NCBI GenBank assembly: GCA_947496465.1
Contig: CANMCX010000014.1
Coordinates: forward strand, 31,084-95,083
Source: Marinifilum_A sediminis
GTDB lineage: Bacteria > Bacteroidota > Bacteroidia > Bacteroidales > Marinifilaceae
Length of the DNA: 64,000 nt
Direction of reading: 5' to 3'
The translations under genes and the position numbers were made by a program. The notes under the pieces are model-generated. The model was not told where the DNA came from. It did not search any database and saw only the letters and a list, made by a program, of their open reading frames with translations. This document shows positions 16,834 through 25,703 of this stretch, piece after piece (position 1 is the first letter of the stretch; every line of letters starts with the position of its first letter).

Positions 16834-17985
16834 TTATTTCTTCTCAATACTAATGCGATTTATACTCTCCCGATACAATCTTAACCTTTGCTCATAAAAT
16901 GCCATAGGCAATGTGGATTTTTGTTCCATCAACACATCAATAGCTTTTTGATAGGAAGCCATAGCTCTTCCCCTATATCCCATAAACTCTTGAAATTCTC
17001 CCTTGCTATCATATAAATTATGGGACAGTGGATATTTTCTAATCCCCCACTCAATAACTTGTATAGCGTCATTTGCTTTCTCTTTTCTAAAAAGTGCGTA
17101 TGCAAGGCTATTAATTTCTTCTGATCCTAATTTCAACTCCTTATTACTTTCCAAACGATCGTAATATTGAATTAATTTATTGGATGTGAGAAACTGATAA
17201 TCAATGTACTTTTTTAAACCTTGTAAAGTTCCAAAGGTAAAAACAGAGCTATGATCATCCGTATTAGAAAAATCATCGAATTCAAAGTGAAACTTCTTGC
17301 TATATATCTTACTCTCAAATAATGCTTTAACTTTCTTATTTGATGACTTCCATCCAGCTCCTGATTCATTTGCTTTACACAAATAGTAGTATTTTTTGGA
17401 ATCTAAAATATCTAAATTGAATTTTTTAAATCGATTTACAAATTGAGATTTGTCGTAAGCAAAGTTTGGCGAAACATTGATATAAGCATTAAACATACTT
17501 GGATTTTCCATTAAACAATAGGAAATAAATGTTCCCCCATTAGAATGACCAATAGCAATTCTCTCAGATAACACTCTGTAGTTGCTATTCATATGCGGAA
17601 TAAGTTCATCCTTTATAAAATCCATAAACTGATCTGCTTTGCCGAGCATTCCTCTTCTATTCTCAAATGTTTGCTGATAATTGTTTTTAGGTAAAAAATC
17701 AAAACCTCTTTGCGGAGACTTAATTCCGACCACAATCATAGGAAACTGTTCATTTATAAAATTCATGCTGGAATGAACAAAATCGAAATATTGTCTAGCC
17801 TGTGCATCGAAAACATAAATGGTCTCAAATTTTCGATTAGGCTCGGTTTTATACTGCCAGGGTAAATAAACCAAGATCTCTCTTTGTTGATTCAAAATCT
17901 CAGAATGGATTTGAACAGATTTAATTTCCTGAGCAGACAGTATTGCCGGAAATATTACCATTAAACAAAGCACCAATTTTTTCAT
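16834..17985 (-). CDS. Exported alpha/beta hydrolase (esterase D/Fes-type)
   Basis: A signal peptide (MKKLVLCLMVIFPAILSAQ) precedes an alpha/beta hydrolase of the putative-esterase family. The nucleophile elbow is IAIGHSNGG near residue 144, and FEFDDFSNTDDHSSVF near 240 supplies Asp and His candidates. The FDAQ and INVSPNFAYD segments also fit. The C-terminal 100 residues (about 285-383) are helical and contain a TPR-like LYDSKGEFQEFMGYRGRAMASYQKAI. Relatives act on siderophore esters or on simple acyl esters; the substrate here is unknown. It is the last gene of a six-gene minus-strand cluster that begins at 21969, 43 bp after the LAS-like peptidase gene. No clear terminator follows. Confidence 0.8.
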   Translation of the reverse strand: MKKLVLCLMVIFPAILSAQEIKSVQIHSEILNQQREILVYLPWQYKTEPNRKFETIYVFDAQARQYFDFVHSSMNFINEQFPMIVVGIKSPQRGFDFLPKNNYQQTFENRRGMLGKADQFMDFIKDELIPHMNSNYRVLSERIAIGHSNGGTFISYCLMENPSMFNAYINVSPNFAYDKSQFVNRFKKFNLDILDSKKYYYLCKANESGAGWKSSNKKVKALFESKIYSKKFHFEFDDFSNTDDHSSVFTFGTLQGLKKYIDYQFLTSNKLIQYYDRLESNKELKLGSEEINSLAYALFRKEKANDAIQVIEWGIRKYPLSHNLYDSKGEFQEFMGYRGRAMASYQKAIDVLMEQKSTLPMAFYEQRLRLYRESINRISIEKK

Positions 17986-18028
17986 AAGAAAGAAATTTAT
18001 CTTATTTCACCTTTAACAGCTCAATTTT

Positions 18029-18835
18029 TCAATTGATTTGAACATGAATATGATCATCATGCCTTACAGCTCCACATCCATGAAATCTAATTCTACTATC
18101 ACTTAAATTCATTCTATTTTTAAGGTGTGGTTCAATAAACATTTTACTTAGTACTTTCTGACTCAAAATCGCATCTATCAATTCCTTCGTTCCTTTCTTC
18201 GAAAATTTTAATTCAGAATTGATTTTTCCTAAAGTTAAATATTTTGGATAATCGTATTGGAAATAGCCTTTTTGCAAACAATCAGAACATTGATTGAACT
18301 CATTATCTTTAGCGTCTTCAAAAACACCATAGCCACTTCTCGATTTTCCTTTATTTACAACTTTTCTATCCTCATCTTCATACACCAAGCTAAAGTCAAT
18401 TTTGCAACCATCCTTATGACTAAGATGCGGTAACAAAGGAAAACCCTTAAAAAAAGGAAAGCAGGCATCGAGATAACGAGCATGAACATCCGAATTTGCT
18501 TTGTCTAGATGATTTGAAATATTTTGTAGAAAGACATTTGTTTCAGGCGTAACATAGTTTCTATTCAAGAATATACTCAAATAATTAGCTGCTTGTAAAT
18601 GACTGTTATTCTTAATTTTCTCTCGACCAAAAAAAGGTGCTGTATATGGTATTATTAGAAATGTGGTCAGCACATAAAGCATTATAAAAATCAGGAATCC
18701 TTTTCCAGAAAATCTGACTCTAATCCGATTACTTAAAATCGCACTCAAAAAATACACCAAACCTCCTACTTGACTAACAACTGTTAATACAACAAATAGA
18801 AAAGCTCTTCCTAAATACTTCAATATTCTACTCAT
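18029..18835 (-). CDS. Membrane-anchored LAS-type metallopeptidase-like protein
   Basis: I start at the ATG 18833-18835, which overlaps the stop of the preceding gene as TAATG, rather than 69 bp upstream inside that gene. The protein (268 residues) has two or three membrane helices in the first 80 residues. A soluble domain follows with SHKDGCKIDFS and, at the C-terminus, CGAVRHDDHIHVQIN. The S-H-x(2)-G-x(3)-D and H-x-H pattern is that of zinc LAS peptidases such as MepA and VanY, which cut peptidoglycan peptides. The family call rests only on these motifs. If correct, the domain should face the periplasm. Confidence 0.5.
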   Translation of the reverse strand: MSRILKYLGRAFLFVVLTVVSQVGGLVYFLSAILSNRIRVRFSGKGFLIFIMLYVLTTFLIIPYTAPFFGREKIKNNSHLQAANYLSIFLNRNYVTPETNVFLQNISNHLDKANSDVHARYLDACFPFFKGFPLLPHLSHKDGCKIDFSLVYEDEDRKVVNKGKSRSGYGVFEDAKDNEFNQCSDCLQKGYFQYDYPKYLTLGKINSELKFSKKGTKELIDAILSQKVLSKMFIEPHLKNRMNLSDSRIRFHGCGAVRHDDHIHVQIN

Positions 18836-19269
18836 TATTTCTGAAAATACTCTTTTAAGCGTTGATTGATAAAATAGTGCCAGCCACCCTGACAGCTTTC
18901 GCATGTAAATTCAGGTACATTCCTATCAAAAGTATGTAAACCAATAGCTGTTACTCTTAATTTGCAATTGCTTCCCTCATCCTCTAGTTCGTAGATAACA
19001 TCGGCACTTCCTGTGTAGCCTTCGTACTGCCAGTTACACACCAACTTTTGCATTGGAATAACTTCTGTAATTTTCCACAGATGCATGAATTGTCTTTCTC
19101 CTGCATCCACATTAAATTTGGTTTCAAAGCCTACCTTGGCTAAATAATCGGGCATATTTTCGAAAAACCACAATCGCATTTCATTAGGATCGGTAATTGC
19201 TTTCCAAACCTGCTCTTTTGATTTAGTAAATATTTGTTCAGTGATGATTGGTGTTGTTCTGTCTTCCAT
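18835..19269 (-). CDS. SRPBCC (AHSA1/START-like) domain protein
   Basis: This 144-residue protein has the AHSA1-type helix-grip pattern: VWKAITDPNEMRLWFFENMPDY near 20-42, FMHLWKITEVIPMQKLVCNWQYEG near 61-84 and a C-terminal GGWHYFINQRLKEYF helix. Such small cytoplasmic proteins bind hydrophobic ligands in a deep cavity; some are Hsp90 co-chaperone-like. The ligand is not known. Its stop codon overlaps the next gene's start, so the two are translationally coupled. Confidence 0.85.
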   Translation of the reverse strand: MEDRTTPIITEQIFTKSKEQVWKAITDPNEMRLWFFENMPDYLAKVGFETKFNVDAGERQFMHLWKITEVIPMQKLVCNWQYEGYTGSADVIYELEDEGSNCKLRVTAIGLHTFDRNVPEFTCESCQGGWHYFINQRLKEYFQK

Positions 19270-19300
19270 TTTACTATATTTTTAATGCCAATAAGATAAA

Positions 19301-20311
19301 TTATCCAATTTCTTTATACAAAATAAATCCACCATTAATATGATCGATAACGATAAAGTATTTAGTTCCCCTGGCTCCTGAAGCTAACAAACCACCCAAC
19401 ACACCAAAAAATGCTCCAGCTGCAACTACATCAGCTGAGTTAGCTGTTGCTTCAACATCTCCTACAAAATAAAAGTAATCATCACTTTTACACAGATTGT
19501 AATAACCATATTTTGTGGCTATATATGCTTGTCCATCTTCCACAATTGCATAAATATTTTTAGATTTCACTTTCACAAGTTGGTTAAATTCATCATGTAC
19601 TTTTACCGATGCAATACTCAGATCCTTCCTTCTTTTCACGAACACTTCATTATCCGGCTCCTGATCTCTGAATGATCCAAAAGTATAGTACAATCCATCC
19701 TTATAATTCTTAGTATTGTAGAGCTTCAATTTTCTTTTCTCACAACTATCTAACTTCACAATCTCATGATATGAATATGACTCTAAATCCTTGACCTCTT
19801 TGTTTAAATTCTGACTAATAAAATCTGTCATTACCTTGCTACCAGTTCTAAATATTTTTTTAGTGACATCCATGCCTTTAACAATCGAAAGAGTATCTAT
19901 ATCCGATAGTTTATGATATCTCTCGCCTTGCTTAGAATATAGAACAGCTCGCAAATAAAAGTATCCTTTTTCGCTAGTAGCTTTAGTGATTTCAGCAAAT
20001 GATAGCTTTCTAATTTGAAAAAGCAGCTCTCCATTTAAAGCAGAAGAATCAATAATTTCACTCATTATATCATTTAGCTGAGAAGATAAGCTAACTTCGG
20101 GGATTACTTTCGCCTTTCTATTCAACATGCCAACTTGCACAACACCTAAATGGCTGGTGTCAATTCTACAGTCTAAGAGCTCAATTTTACTGTATAAGCT
20201 ATTAGAAACTTTGTTTTCAGGCACTGTTATTGAAAAATCCTTGGTAGAATTTTGACCAAGTAAATTAAAACTCATCGTGAGAAATAGAATAAATGTGTAA
20301 AGGTTCTTCAT
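19301..20311 (-). CDS. Exported protein of unknown function
   Basis: A signal peptide (MKNLYTFILFLTMSFNLLGQ) starts this 336-residue protein. I recognise no family. It has beta-rich composition, a glycine/alanine-rich hydrophobic stretch (AAGAFFGVLGGLLASGARG near 294-314) that could be membrane-active or a bacteriocin-like hydrophobic helix, and a final YFIVIDHINGGFILYKEIG. It lies in the minus-strand cluster between a DUF3788 frame (10 bp upstream) and the SRPBCC gene (31 bp downstream), so it is probably co-transcribed. Confidence 0.65.
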   Translation of the reverse strand: MKNLYTFILFLTMSFNLLGQNSTKDFSITVPENKVSNSLYSKIELLDCRIDTSHLGVVQVGMLNRKAKVIPEVSLSSQLNDIMSEIIDSSALNGELLFQIRKLSFAEITKATSEKGYFYLRAVLYSKQGERYHKLSDIDTLSIVKGMDVTKKIFRTGSKVMTDFISQNLNKEVKDLESYSYHEIVKLDSCEKRKLKLYNTKNYKDGLYYTFGSFRDQEPDNEVFVKRRKDLSIASVKVHDEFNQLVKVKSKNIYAIVEDGQAYIATKYGYYNLCKSDDYFYFVGDVEATANSADVVAAGAFFGVLGGLLASGARGTKYFIVIDHINGGFILYKEIG

Positions 20312-20321
20312 AGATTATTGT

Positions 20322-20762
20322 TTAATATTTCAACTTAATTTCAATCAACTGCTCAATATCGGTAAGCAAGTGATCATTTGTTATATTGATTTGTACACCG
20401 CGACCTTCGGAGTACTTCTTTGCTTGCGATAAGTCTGTTTTAATAGCTTCTGAAATGTTACTTTGCATGATTTCATCATAAGCTTTTTGTCCGAAAACAA
20501 ATGCCACTTTAAAGTAGCCATCGCGGGGTAAAAAGTAGATGATTGCTCTCTTTTTGTCTTTAATGAGGAAGCTCCAGCCATATTTCTTGCCAGGATAATT
20601 CCATCCATCAACACCATTGCGATATTTGCTATATACCAATTGGTAAATCCGCTCCCAAATTGGGTACAGTGTGTTCAGTTTGTTTCCTACATCATTTTGG
20701 GTAGGTTTGGTAGCTTTGTCGGTAAAAATACTGATGTCGCTTATAGATCTGTTTTTTAAATT
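20322..20762 (-). CDS. DUF3788 family protein, no ATG start visible (possible start-codon loss)
   Basis: The C-terminal 106 codons (from the TTG at 20637-20639) encode a DUF3788-like domain with WNYPGKKYGWSFLIKDKKRAI and FLPRDGYFKVAFVFGQKA. Reading upstream in the same frame adds about 41 codons before an in-frame stop at 20763-20765. They include SIFTDKATKPTQNDVG and LNTLYPIWERIYQ, which look like the normal N-terminus of this family. No ATG, GTG or TTG lies in the upstream part. So either translation starts at a rare codon (ATA or ATT) by coupling to the gene that ends 8 bp before, or the start was lost and the gene is a pseudogene. Function of DUF3788 is unknown. Confidence 0.6.
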   Translation of the reverse strand, partial: NLKNRSISDISIFTDKATKPTQNDVGNKLNTLYPIWERIYQLVYSKYRNGVDGWNYPGKKYGWSFLIKDKKRAIIYFLPRDGYFKVAFVFGQKAYDEIMQSNISEAIKTDLSQAKKYSEGRGVQINITNDHLLTDIEQLIEIKLKY

Positions 20763-20769
20763 TTACTAA

Positions 20770-21969
20770 TTATTGAATAGGCTCCAACTTAAATTTAATC
20801 TCCATTTGCTCCACTCCTCTTTTTACTGCCAGGTTTACACTTGTCAAATCATCCCAAAATCCTTTCTGAGATTCATAGGTTATCTGCTTAACACTAGTTC
20901 CATTAACTGCTATTATCTTATCATCTATTTTTAATCCCGCTTTTTCGGCATTGCAATTTCTGTATAGCCCAATCACTATCCAAGCATCCATAGTTTTGTT
21001 TCTGTCAACGTATGAAAAGCTCAATTTAGAAAACTCAAATGGCTCTTCGTATTTTCCATTGGGCTTTAAATACATATCATTATTTATAAAATCGATGAAT
21101 ACATTAAACCTTTCATAAATGCCATTCCCCAGCAAGCCCAGATGCTTATTAGAACTCAATGCACCACTCTTATCGATACTAAAATCCATACACACATTTG
21201 CAAATTCAAAATCGCCAATTTGTACCGATTCAGTCCTAAAATCGTAGCTCGACGATTCCCCTCCAACGCCACCATACTTTGTGAAATAGGCTGTTTTATT
21301 TTTAATATTTTCTGATAAATTGTACTTCCTAGTAGTAGCACTTGTTAACACAACACTACCTCCACAACCAAAATCTACTTGATATTCTCCTGCTATACTT
21401 AAGCTATCGTTAATATTCACTTGCAAAGGAATAAACAGGCGATTGCCTTTTTTGCTCAACTTTATTTTATCATAGCCTAATGTGTCAATAGAATCTAAAC
21501 TTCGATAAAGGCACATGTATTCTCTCTCATAATTAATTTCCAGTACCGATCCGTAGAAATATTCCATACCTAAAATCCCATCGGCAAAATCTCCTAATAT
21601 TGGTTTCAATTGCAAAATGGGAACAATATTGGTTCGATATAAATGTTCACCAAACTCAAAAGTTACCGTATCTTTTATTACTTCAACTTTTTGAGGAGTA
21701 GCACCAGCGCCGGGTAGTAATGCGGAAAAGTAGTCGGTATAGAAATATTTATTTCCGGCAAAATAAGTGCTGTCATAGTAAAAGTTCGATGCACCAGTAT
21801 CAAACACAAAATTGCCCTGTATGCTATCCGCATCTCCTTTCACATATAAATGTCCGTGATAAACTATTGGGAAAGCATTATCAGGCAAAGGAATTGCCTG
21901 CTTTTTATTAGTGCAACTTGTGGCTACTATTAATAATACTAGAAAGATGGTACTTAGTCTGTTTTTCAT
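20770..21969 (-). CDS. Retropepsin-like aspartic protease lipoprotein with PDZ domain
   Basis: The N-terminus is a lipoprotein signal ending in ATSC (Cys19). Two pepsin-like halves follow: FVFDTGASNFYY near 54-65 with the catalytic DTG, and YQVDFGCGGSVVLT near 196-209, where DTG is replaced by DFG. The C-terminal 100 residues form a PDZ domain (KAGLKIDDKIIAVNGTSV). This arrangement is common in Bacteroidota proteins annotated as pepsin/retropepsin-like. The changed second triad leaves activity uncertain. It is the first gene of the six-gene minus-strand cluster. Confidence 0.85.
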   Translation of the reverse strand: MKNRLSTIFLVLLIVATSCTNKKQAIPLPDNAFPIVYHGHLYVKGDADSIQGNFVFDTGASNFYYDSTYFAGNKYFYTDYFSALLPGAGATPQKVEVIKDTVTFEFGEHLYRTNIVPILQLKPILGDFADGILGMEYFYGSVLEINYEREYMCLYRSLDSIDTLGYDKIKLSKKGNRLFIPLQVNINDSLSIAGEYQVDFGCGGSVVLTSATTRKYNLSENIKNKTAYFTKYGGVGGESSSYDFRTESVQIGDFEFANVCMDFSIDKSGALSSNKHLGLLGNGIYERFNVFIDFINNDMYLKPNGKYEEPFEFSKLSFSYVDRNKTMDAWIVIGLYRNCNAEKAGLKIDDKIIAVNGTSVKQITYESQKGFWDDLTSVNLAVKRGVEQMEIKFKLEPIQ

Positions 21970-22283
21970 TTCTTTTAATTATTGGGTTTAGGTTTGCTGG
22001 TGTTTATTTATATGCCAAACTTTCAAAAGACTAATCATGCTGAGAACAATTTTATTTTTATTAGCTACTTTAATTCTCCATCTAAATTTACTCAATCCAC
22101 ATTTAACATCTTTTCCAATTCGAATAAAACTATTAGTAGAATTATTATAAATAGTGTTTCTTAAACAAATGAATCTACTTTCATTTTAAAACTCAAAATT
22201 GTAAATTCGCTTCGATTGAGAAATTTACTCGCAAATTTCTCCAATAAAACCAATTTCATACTCACAAAACAGATTCAAAACAC
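21970..22283. other. Divergent intergenic region with a 9-bp inverted repeat
   Basis: The region lies between two divergent genes and contains no supported frame. GAGAAATTT at 22218-22226 and AAATTTCTC at 22233-22241 are perfect inverted arms around ACTCGC, about 40 bp before the FKBP start. They could be an operator or a 5' leader hairpin. No good TAnnTTTG box was found for either gene. Confidence 0.45.
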
Positions 22284-23108
22284 ATGAAAAAAAGTAGTAT
22301 TGTTCTTGCTTTATTAGCTGCTGTAGTTTTTTTAGGTGCATGTAATAAAGTGCCTAGATCAGGAAAGATGAATTTTAAAACGCAAATGGATAGTGTAAGT
22401 TATGCTTTGGGCTATATGGAAGGTAATAATTTTAAGAAAACTTTCGAACGAGTTCCGTTCGAAATGGATTCTATGACTTTCGTGAATATGGCTAAGACTG
22501 TTGCTAAAACCAAATTAACAAAGCAATACACCAACTATAGAATTAAACAATTCGATAATTTTAATGAAGATGCTTTCTATAAAGGATTTCTAAATGAAGT
22601 TGCTTATGGCAAATCTTATTTTACTCAGATGAGTGCTGATATATTCTTAAGAAAAGTACTTAATGAGAAAAAAGCTTTAAAAGATTCTCTAAAATTAGAA
22701 AAAGGTAAAATTGCTTTAGAAAAAGGAGTTAAATTTCTAGAAGAAAACAAAAAGAAAGATGGTGTAAAGGTAACCGAAAGTGGACTTCAATATGAAATTA
22801 TTAAGAAAGGAAATGGTAACATTCCTGTTAGAATAGATAGAGTTAAATGTGTTTATCATGGTACACTATTAGACGGAACAGTTTTCGACAGCTCGAAAGA
22901 AAGAGGTGACACAACTACTTTTGGTGTTAATCGCGTAATTAAAGGATGGACAGAAGCGCTTCAAATGATGCCTGAAGGTTCAGAATGGCGTTTGTATATT
23001 CCATCGGATTTAGCTTATGGACAACGTGGTGCTGGTGAAAATATTGGACCAAACGAAACTTTAATTTTTGATTTGAACTTAATTGAAATTCAAGAGACAA
23101 TTAAATAA
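22284..23108 (+). CDS. FKBP-type peptidyl-prolyl isomerase lipoprotein
   Basis: The protein begins with a lipoprotein signal (MKKSSIVLALLAAVVFLGAC, Cys20). The N-terminal part (about 35-165) resembles the helical dimerisation domain of FkpA/Mip proteins (DSVSYALGYMEGNNFKK, then long charged helices). The C-terminal FKBP domain (about 170-272) shows VKCVYHGTLLDGTVFDSSKERGD, VIKGWTEALQMMPEGSEWRLYIPSDLAYG and GPNETLIFDLNLIEI. It should assist folding of envelope proteins. Single gene with a terminator at 23131-23160. Confidence 0.93.
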   Translation: MKKSSIVLALLAAVVFLGACNKVPRSGKMNFKTQMDSVSYALGYMEGNNFKKTFERVPFEMDSMTFVNMAKTVAKTKLTKQYTNYRIKQFDNFNEDAFYKGFLNEVAYGKSYFTQMSADIFLRKVLNEKKALKDSLKLEKGKIALEKGVKFLEENKKKDGVKVTESGLQYEIIKKGNGNIPVRIDRVKCVYHGTLLDGTVFDSSKERGDTTTFGVNRVIKGWTEALQMMPEGSEWRLYIPSDLAYGQRGAGENIGPNETLIFDLNLIEIQETIK

Positions 23109-23130
23109 AATCGTAAACTAAAATATTATT

Positions 23131-23160
23131 AAAGGGATGCCAATTGGTATCCCTTTTTTA
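23131..23160 (+). terminator. Terminator of the FKBP gene
   Basis: AAAGGGATGCC pairs with GGTATCCCTTT around a short loop, followed by TTTA. Confidence 0.85.
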
Positions 23161-23268
23161 AATCTCCATGACCCATCCTAAAATAAGTTGACAGAAAATC
23201 GACTTATTAATGAAAGAATCAGTAAAAACAATACTTACAGAACACAACTACTATTTAATTAGAACTTT

Positions 23269-23318
23269 TACTATAAATATAGTAGGATTTAAAAATAACT
23301 CTACTATATTTGTAGTAG
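23269..23318 (+). promoter_or_regulatory. BlaI operators and promoter of the first blaI/M56 pair
   Basis: Two palindromes resemble BlaI/MecI operators (TACTACAnnTGTAGTA type): TACTATAAATATAGTA at 23269-23284 and CTACTATATTTGTAGTAG at 23301-23318. The second contains the -7 box TATATTTG (23305-23312), and the first covers the -33 region. Repressor binding would block RNA polymerase, so autoregulation is expected. The ATG is at 23339. Confidence 0.8.
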
Positions 23319-23338
23319 AATTATAATCAAAAAACTCT

Positions 23339-23728
23339 ATGGACATTAAATCACTGACAAAAGCAGAAGAGCAAATCATGCAAATAATATGGCTATTGCA
23401 AGAGGCAACAGTCAAAAATGTAATCGAAAATTTCGATGGAGATAAGCCTGCTTACACAACTGTAGCAACTGTATTAAGCGTTCTGGAGAAAAAAGGATTT
23501 GTAACACATCGCAAAATAGGCAATACCAAACTGTTTACTCCTGAAGTAAGCAAAGCAAATTATACCAAAGTACAATTTGGATCCTTATTACGAAATTACT
23601 TTAACGGATCCTTCCCAAAAATGGCTAGCTTTTTTGCTCGTGAAAACGATATGGATATTTCTGATTTGGAAAATATCATGAAGCAAGCCGAAGAGGAGTT
23701 CAAACATGAACAACAAAAGGAGGACTAA
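23339..23728 (+). CDS. BlaI/MecI family repressor (pair 1)
   Basis: The 129-residue protein has the winged helix of BlaI/MecI: LTKAEEQIMQIIWLLQEATVKNVIENF near 5-31, then AYTTVATVLSVLEKKGFVTHRK near 38-59 as recognition helix and wing. The C-terminal dimerisation part contains LRNYFNGSFPKMASFFARE. These repressors are inactivated when a partner M56 membrane protease cuts them. The partner gene follows after 2 bp. Operators over the promoter indicate autoregulation. No beta-lactamase gene is nearby, so the controlled process is not antibiotic resistance as far as the window shows. Confidence 0.92.
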   Translation: MDIKSLTKAEEQIMQIIWLLQEATVKNVIENFDGDKPAYTTVATVLSVLEKKGFVTHRKIGNTKLFTPEVSKANYTKVQFGSLLRNYFNGSFPKMASFFARENDMDISDLENIMKQAEEEFKHEQQKED

Positions 23729-23730
23729 TT

Positions 23731-25293
23731 ATGGATGTAATGTTTGAATTACTATTACGAGCATCGGTAAGTATGGCATTACTATATGCTTTATACTGGT
23801 TACTTTTGAGAGAAAGCACTCATTTTAGAGCCAATCGATTCTTCTTGCTTATTAGCTTAATGATATCCATTGTAATTTCTGTAGTTCCAATTCAATATCA
23901 AGTAGACATACAAACCTCTGTAAATAACACAGTGCAAGAATTCAATGGTGTATTTAATCACAACATTGAAAATACAAATACCGATATTAAACAAAGCATT
24001 TCTTTAGTTAGTGTTTTGTATCTCATTTATCTGTCAGGAGCAGCAATTGTGCTGCTTCGCCTACTGATACAATGCCGAAATCCGATTTTGATTATTGCAA
24101 AATCAAAACCTAAGAAAATTAACAATTGCTTGATTCATGAGAACAAGGTGTACAACTCACCATTTTCATTTTTCAATCGCATATTAATCAATCCCGAATA
24201 TTTTAAGCAGAACGAAATAGTTGACATATTAACTCATGAAAAAGTGCACATTCAGGAGCGTCATTGGATCGATCTGTTCATTATAGAGCTGTTAACAGTG
24301 TTTTTCTGGTTCAATCCATTTATTTGGTTATTTGAACGAGCTATAAAACAAAACCACGAATACCTGGCCGACGAAGGTGTACTAACCCGGGGCCATTCAC
24401 CTGTCAGGTATCAGGCATTATTAATTAACCGGCTAATGGGCACACAGGTAATTGGCATGGCCAATCACTTTAGTGCAGCCCAGGGCCCAACCCGATTTAA
24501 GATGATGACAAAAAAGAAAACAGCGAAACGTAAATTGTTTCGAATGACATGGGGAATTCCTGTATTGGCAATTTTATTGGTAGCTTTTGCTGAGCCACAG
24601 TATAAAACAATTACTGAAGAGCCTATAATTGAAAAAAGCTCCAAAACCATTAGTAATGATAAAACTATAAAGACAAAAGGTGTTGTAACAGATGACAAGG
24701 GAAATCCTATGACTGGTGCTGCTGTTATAGTTAAAGGAAGTACCCTTGGTACAGTCGTTGACAAAGATGGTACATTTGAAATCGAAGTTCCTAATTCTAA
24801 AAAATCGGCATTGATTATTTCCTATGTAGGCTACAAAACTATTGTAGAAAAAATCAGCACTACTAATAAAAAAGTTACCCTAAATTTTAAAATGAAAAAA
24901 GGAGTAATTAGTATTGATAGTAAATCGATGCATTTAGATGGTGATGTTCCACCACCACCTCCTCCTCCAGCTCCAACTGGTACTCCATCGGATTTTGTTA
25001 TAGTGGAAGAAATGCCACAATACAACCAGGGACATTACGGATTGGTTCAATTCGTAAACAAACAAAAAAGTAAGCTTCATAATAAGTTCGGTAAAAAACT
25101 AAGTGGAACAGCTACAGTTGGATTTACTATTAATGCTAATGGAGAGGTGAGCAACATTCAAATTTTGGATAAATCCAATGATATTGCAGCCAAAGCAGCC
25201 AAAATAATAGCTTCAAACATGGAAAAATGGAAACCAGGTTCGCAACGAGGCAAGAAAGTGCCCGTTGATTTTGCCATGGAACTGAAGTTCTAA
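23731..25293 (+). CDS. M56 (BlaR1-like) metallopeptidase with CarboxypepD_reg-like and TonB C-terminal domains (pair 1)
   Basis: This 520-residue membrane protein starts like BlaR1/MecR1: helices near 8-26, 36-52 and 92-112, then the zinc motif HEKVH at 169-173 and a further helix 182-201. After the last helix (about 270-285) the sensor penicillin-binding domain of BlaR1 is absent. Instead there is a carboxypeptidase-regulatory-like beta domain (about 305-390, TKGVVTDDKGNPMTGAAVIVKG), a seven-proline run near 409-415 and a TonB C-terminal-type domain (about 425-520, GTATVGFTINANGEVSNIQIL). It should cut the BlaI encoded just upstream. The signal sensed is unknown. Confidence 0.88.
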   Translation: MDVMFELLLRASVSMALLYALYWLLLRESTHFRANRFFLLISLMISIVISVVPIQYQVDIQTSVNNTVQEFNGVFNHNIENTNTDIKQSISLVSVLYLIYLSGAAIVLLRLLIQCRNPILIIAKSKPKKINNCLIHENKVYNSPFSFFNRILINPEYFKQNEIVDILTHEKVHIQERHWIDLFIIELLTVFFWFNPFIWLFERAIKQNHEYLADEGVLTRGHSPVRYQALLINRLMGTQVIGMANHFSAAQGPTRFKMMTKKKTAKRKLFRMTWGIPVLAILLVAFAEPQYKTITEEPIIEKSSKTISNDKTIKTKGVVTDDKGNPMTGAAVIVKGSTLGTVVDKDGTFEIEVPNSKKSALIISYVGYKTIVEKISTTNKKVTLNFKMKKGVISIDSKSMHLDGDVPPPPPPPAPTGTPSDFVIVEEMPQYNQGHYGLVQFVNKQKSKLHNKFGKKLSGTATVGFTINANGEVSNIQILDKSNDIAAKAAKIIASNMEKWKPGSQRGKKVPVDFAMELKF

Positions 25294-25324
25294 CAGGAAA
25301 TAATTTCGATATAATTCTAAATAC

Positions 25325-25368
25325 AAAGTGCTGTCCTTACTTCAAATAGCAAGGACAGCACTTTTTTT
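25325..25368. terminator. Bidirectional terminator between M56 gene and thioredoxin gene
   Basis: AAGTGCTGTCCTT and AAGGACAGCACTT form a perfect 13-bp stem with flanking A- and T-runs. It serves the plus-strand M56 gene and probably the convergent thioredoxin gene. Confidence 0.9.
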
Positions 25369-25382
25369 ATGCGATAAGGCAC

Positions 25383-25703
25383 TTAAACCTCAATTAAATT
25401 ATTTAATTTTTCTGTTAGTTCAGATTCTGCAATCACCCCTACAGTCTTTTCTACAATTTCTGATTTCTTCACGAATAGCAAAGTAGGAATACTTCCTATT
25501 TTATACTGAGTCCTTAACTCAGGGAATTTATGCACATCAACTTTCTGAAATTCTATCTTTCCTTCGTACTTTCCTGCTAATTTTTCTACCAACGGCATAA
25601 GCGCCCTGCAAGGAGGACATGTGTCAGCATAAAAGTCTAATAATATGGCATTATCTTGTTTTAATAAATTCTCTAATTCTTTTGCATTTTCTATCGCTTT
25701 CAT
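25383..25703 (-). CDS. Thioredoxin
   Basis: The 106-residue protein has the standard thioredoxin fold: LLDFYADTCPPCRALMPLVEKL with the redox pair Cys29/Cys32, VDVHKFPELRTQYKIGSIPTLLFV with the cis-Pro, and no signal peptide, so it is cytoplasmic. The active site is CPPC rather than the common CGPC. The CPPC variant is known in thioredoxin-like proteins and raises the redox potential relative to CGPC. It is transcribed alone, divergent from tag. Confidence 0.93.
   Translation of the reverse strand: MKAIENAKELENLLKQDNAILLDFYADTCPPCRALMPLVEKLAGKYEGKIEFQKVDVHKFPELRTQYKIGSIPTLLFVKKSEIVEKTVGVIAESELTEKLNNLIEV

Noticed and set aside
21982..22164. 60-codon frame in the divergent intergenic region
   Set aside because: Short, AT-driven composition, no start signal and placed where promoters are expected.
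24831..25025. Minus-strand frame with a glycine run
   Set aside because: It is the reverse strand of the proline run in the M56 protein; no independent support.
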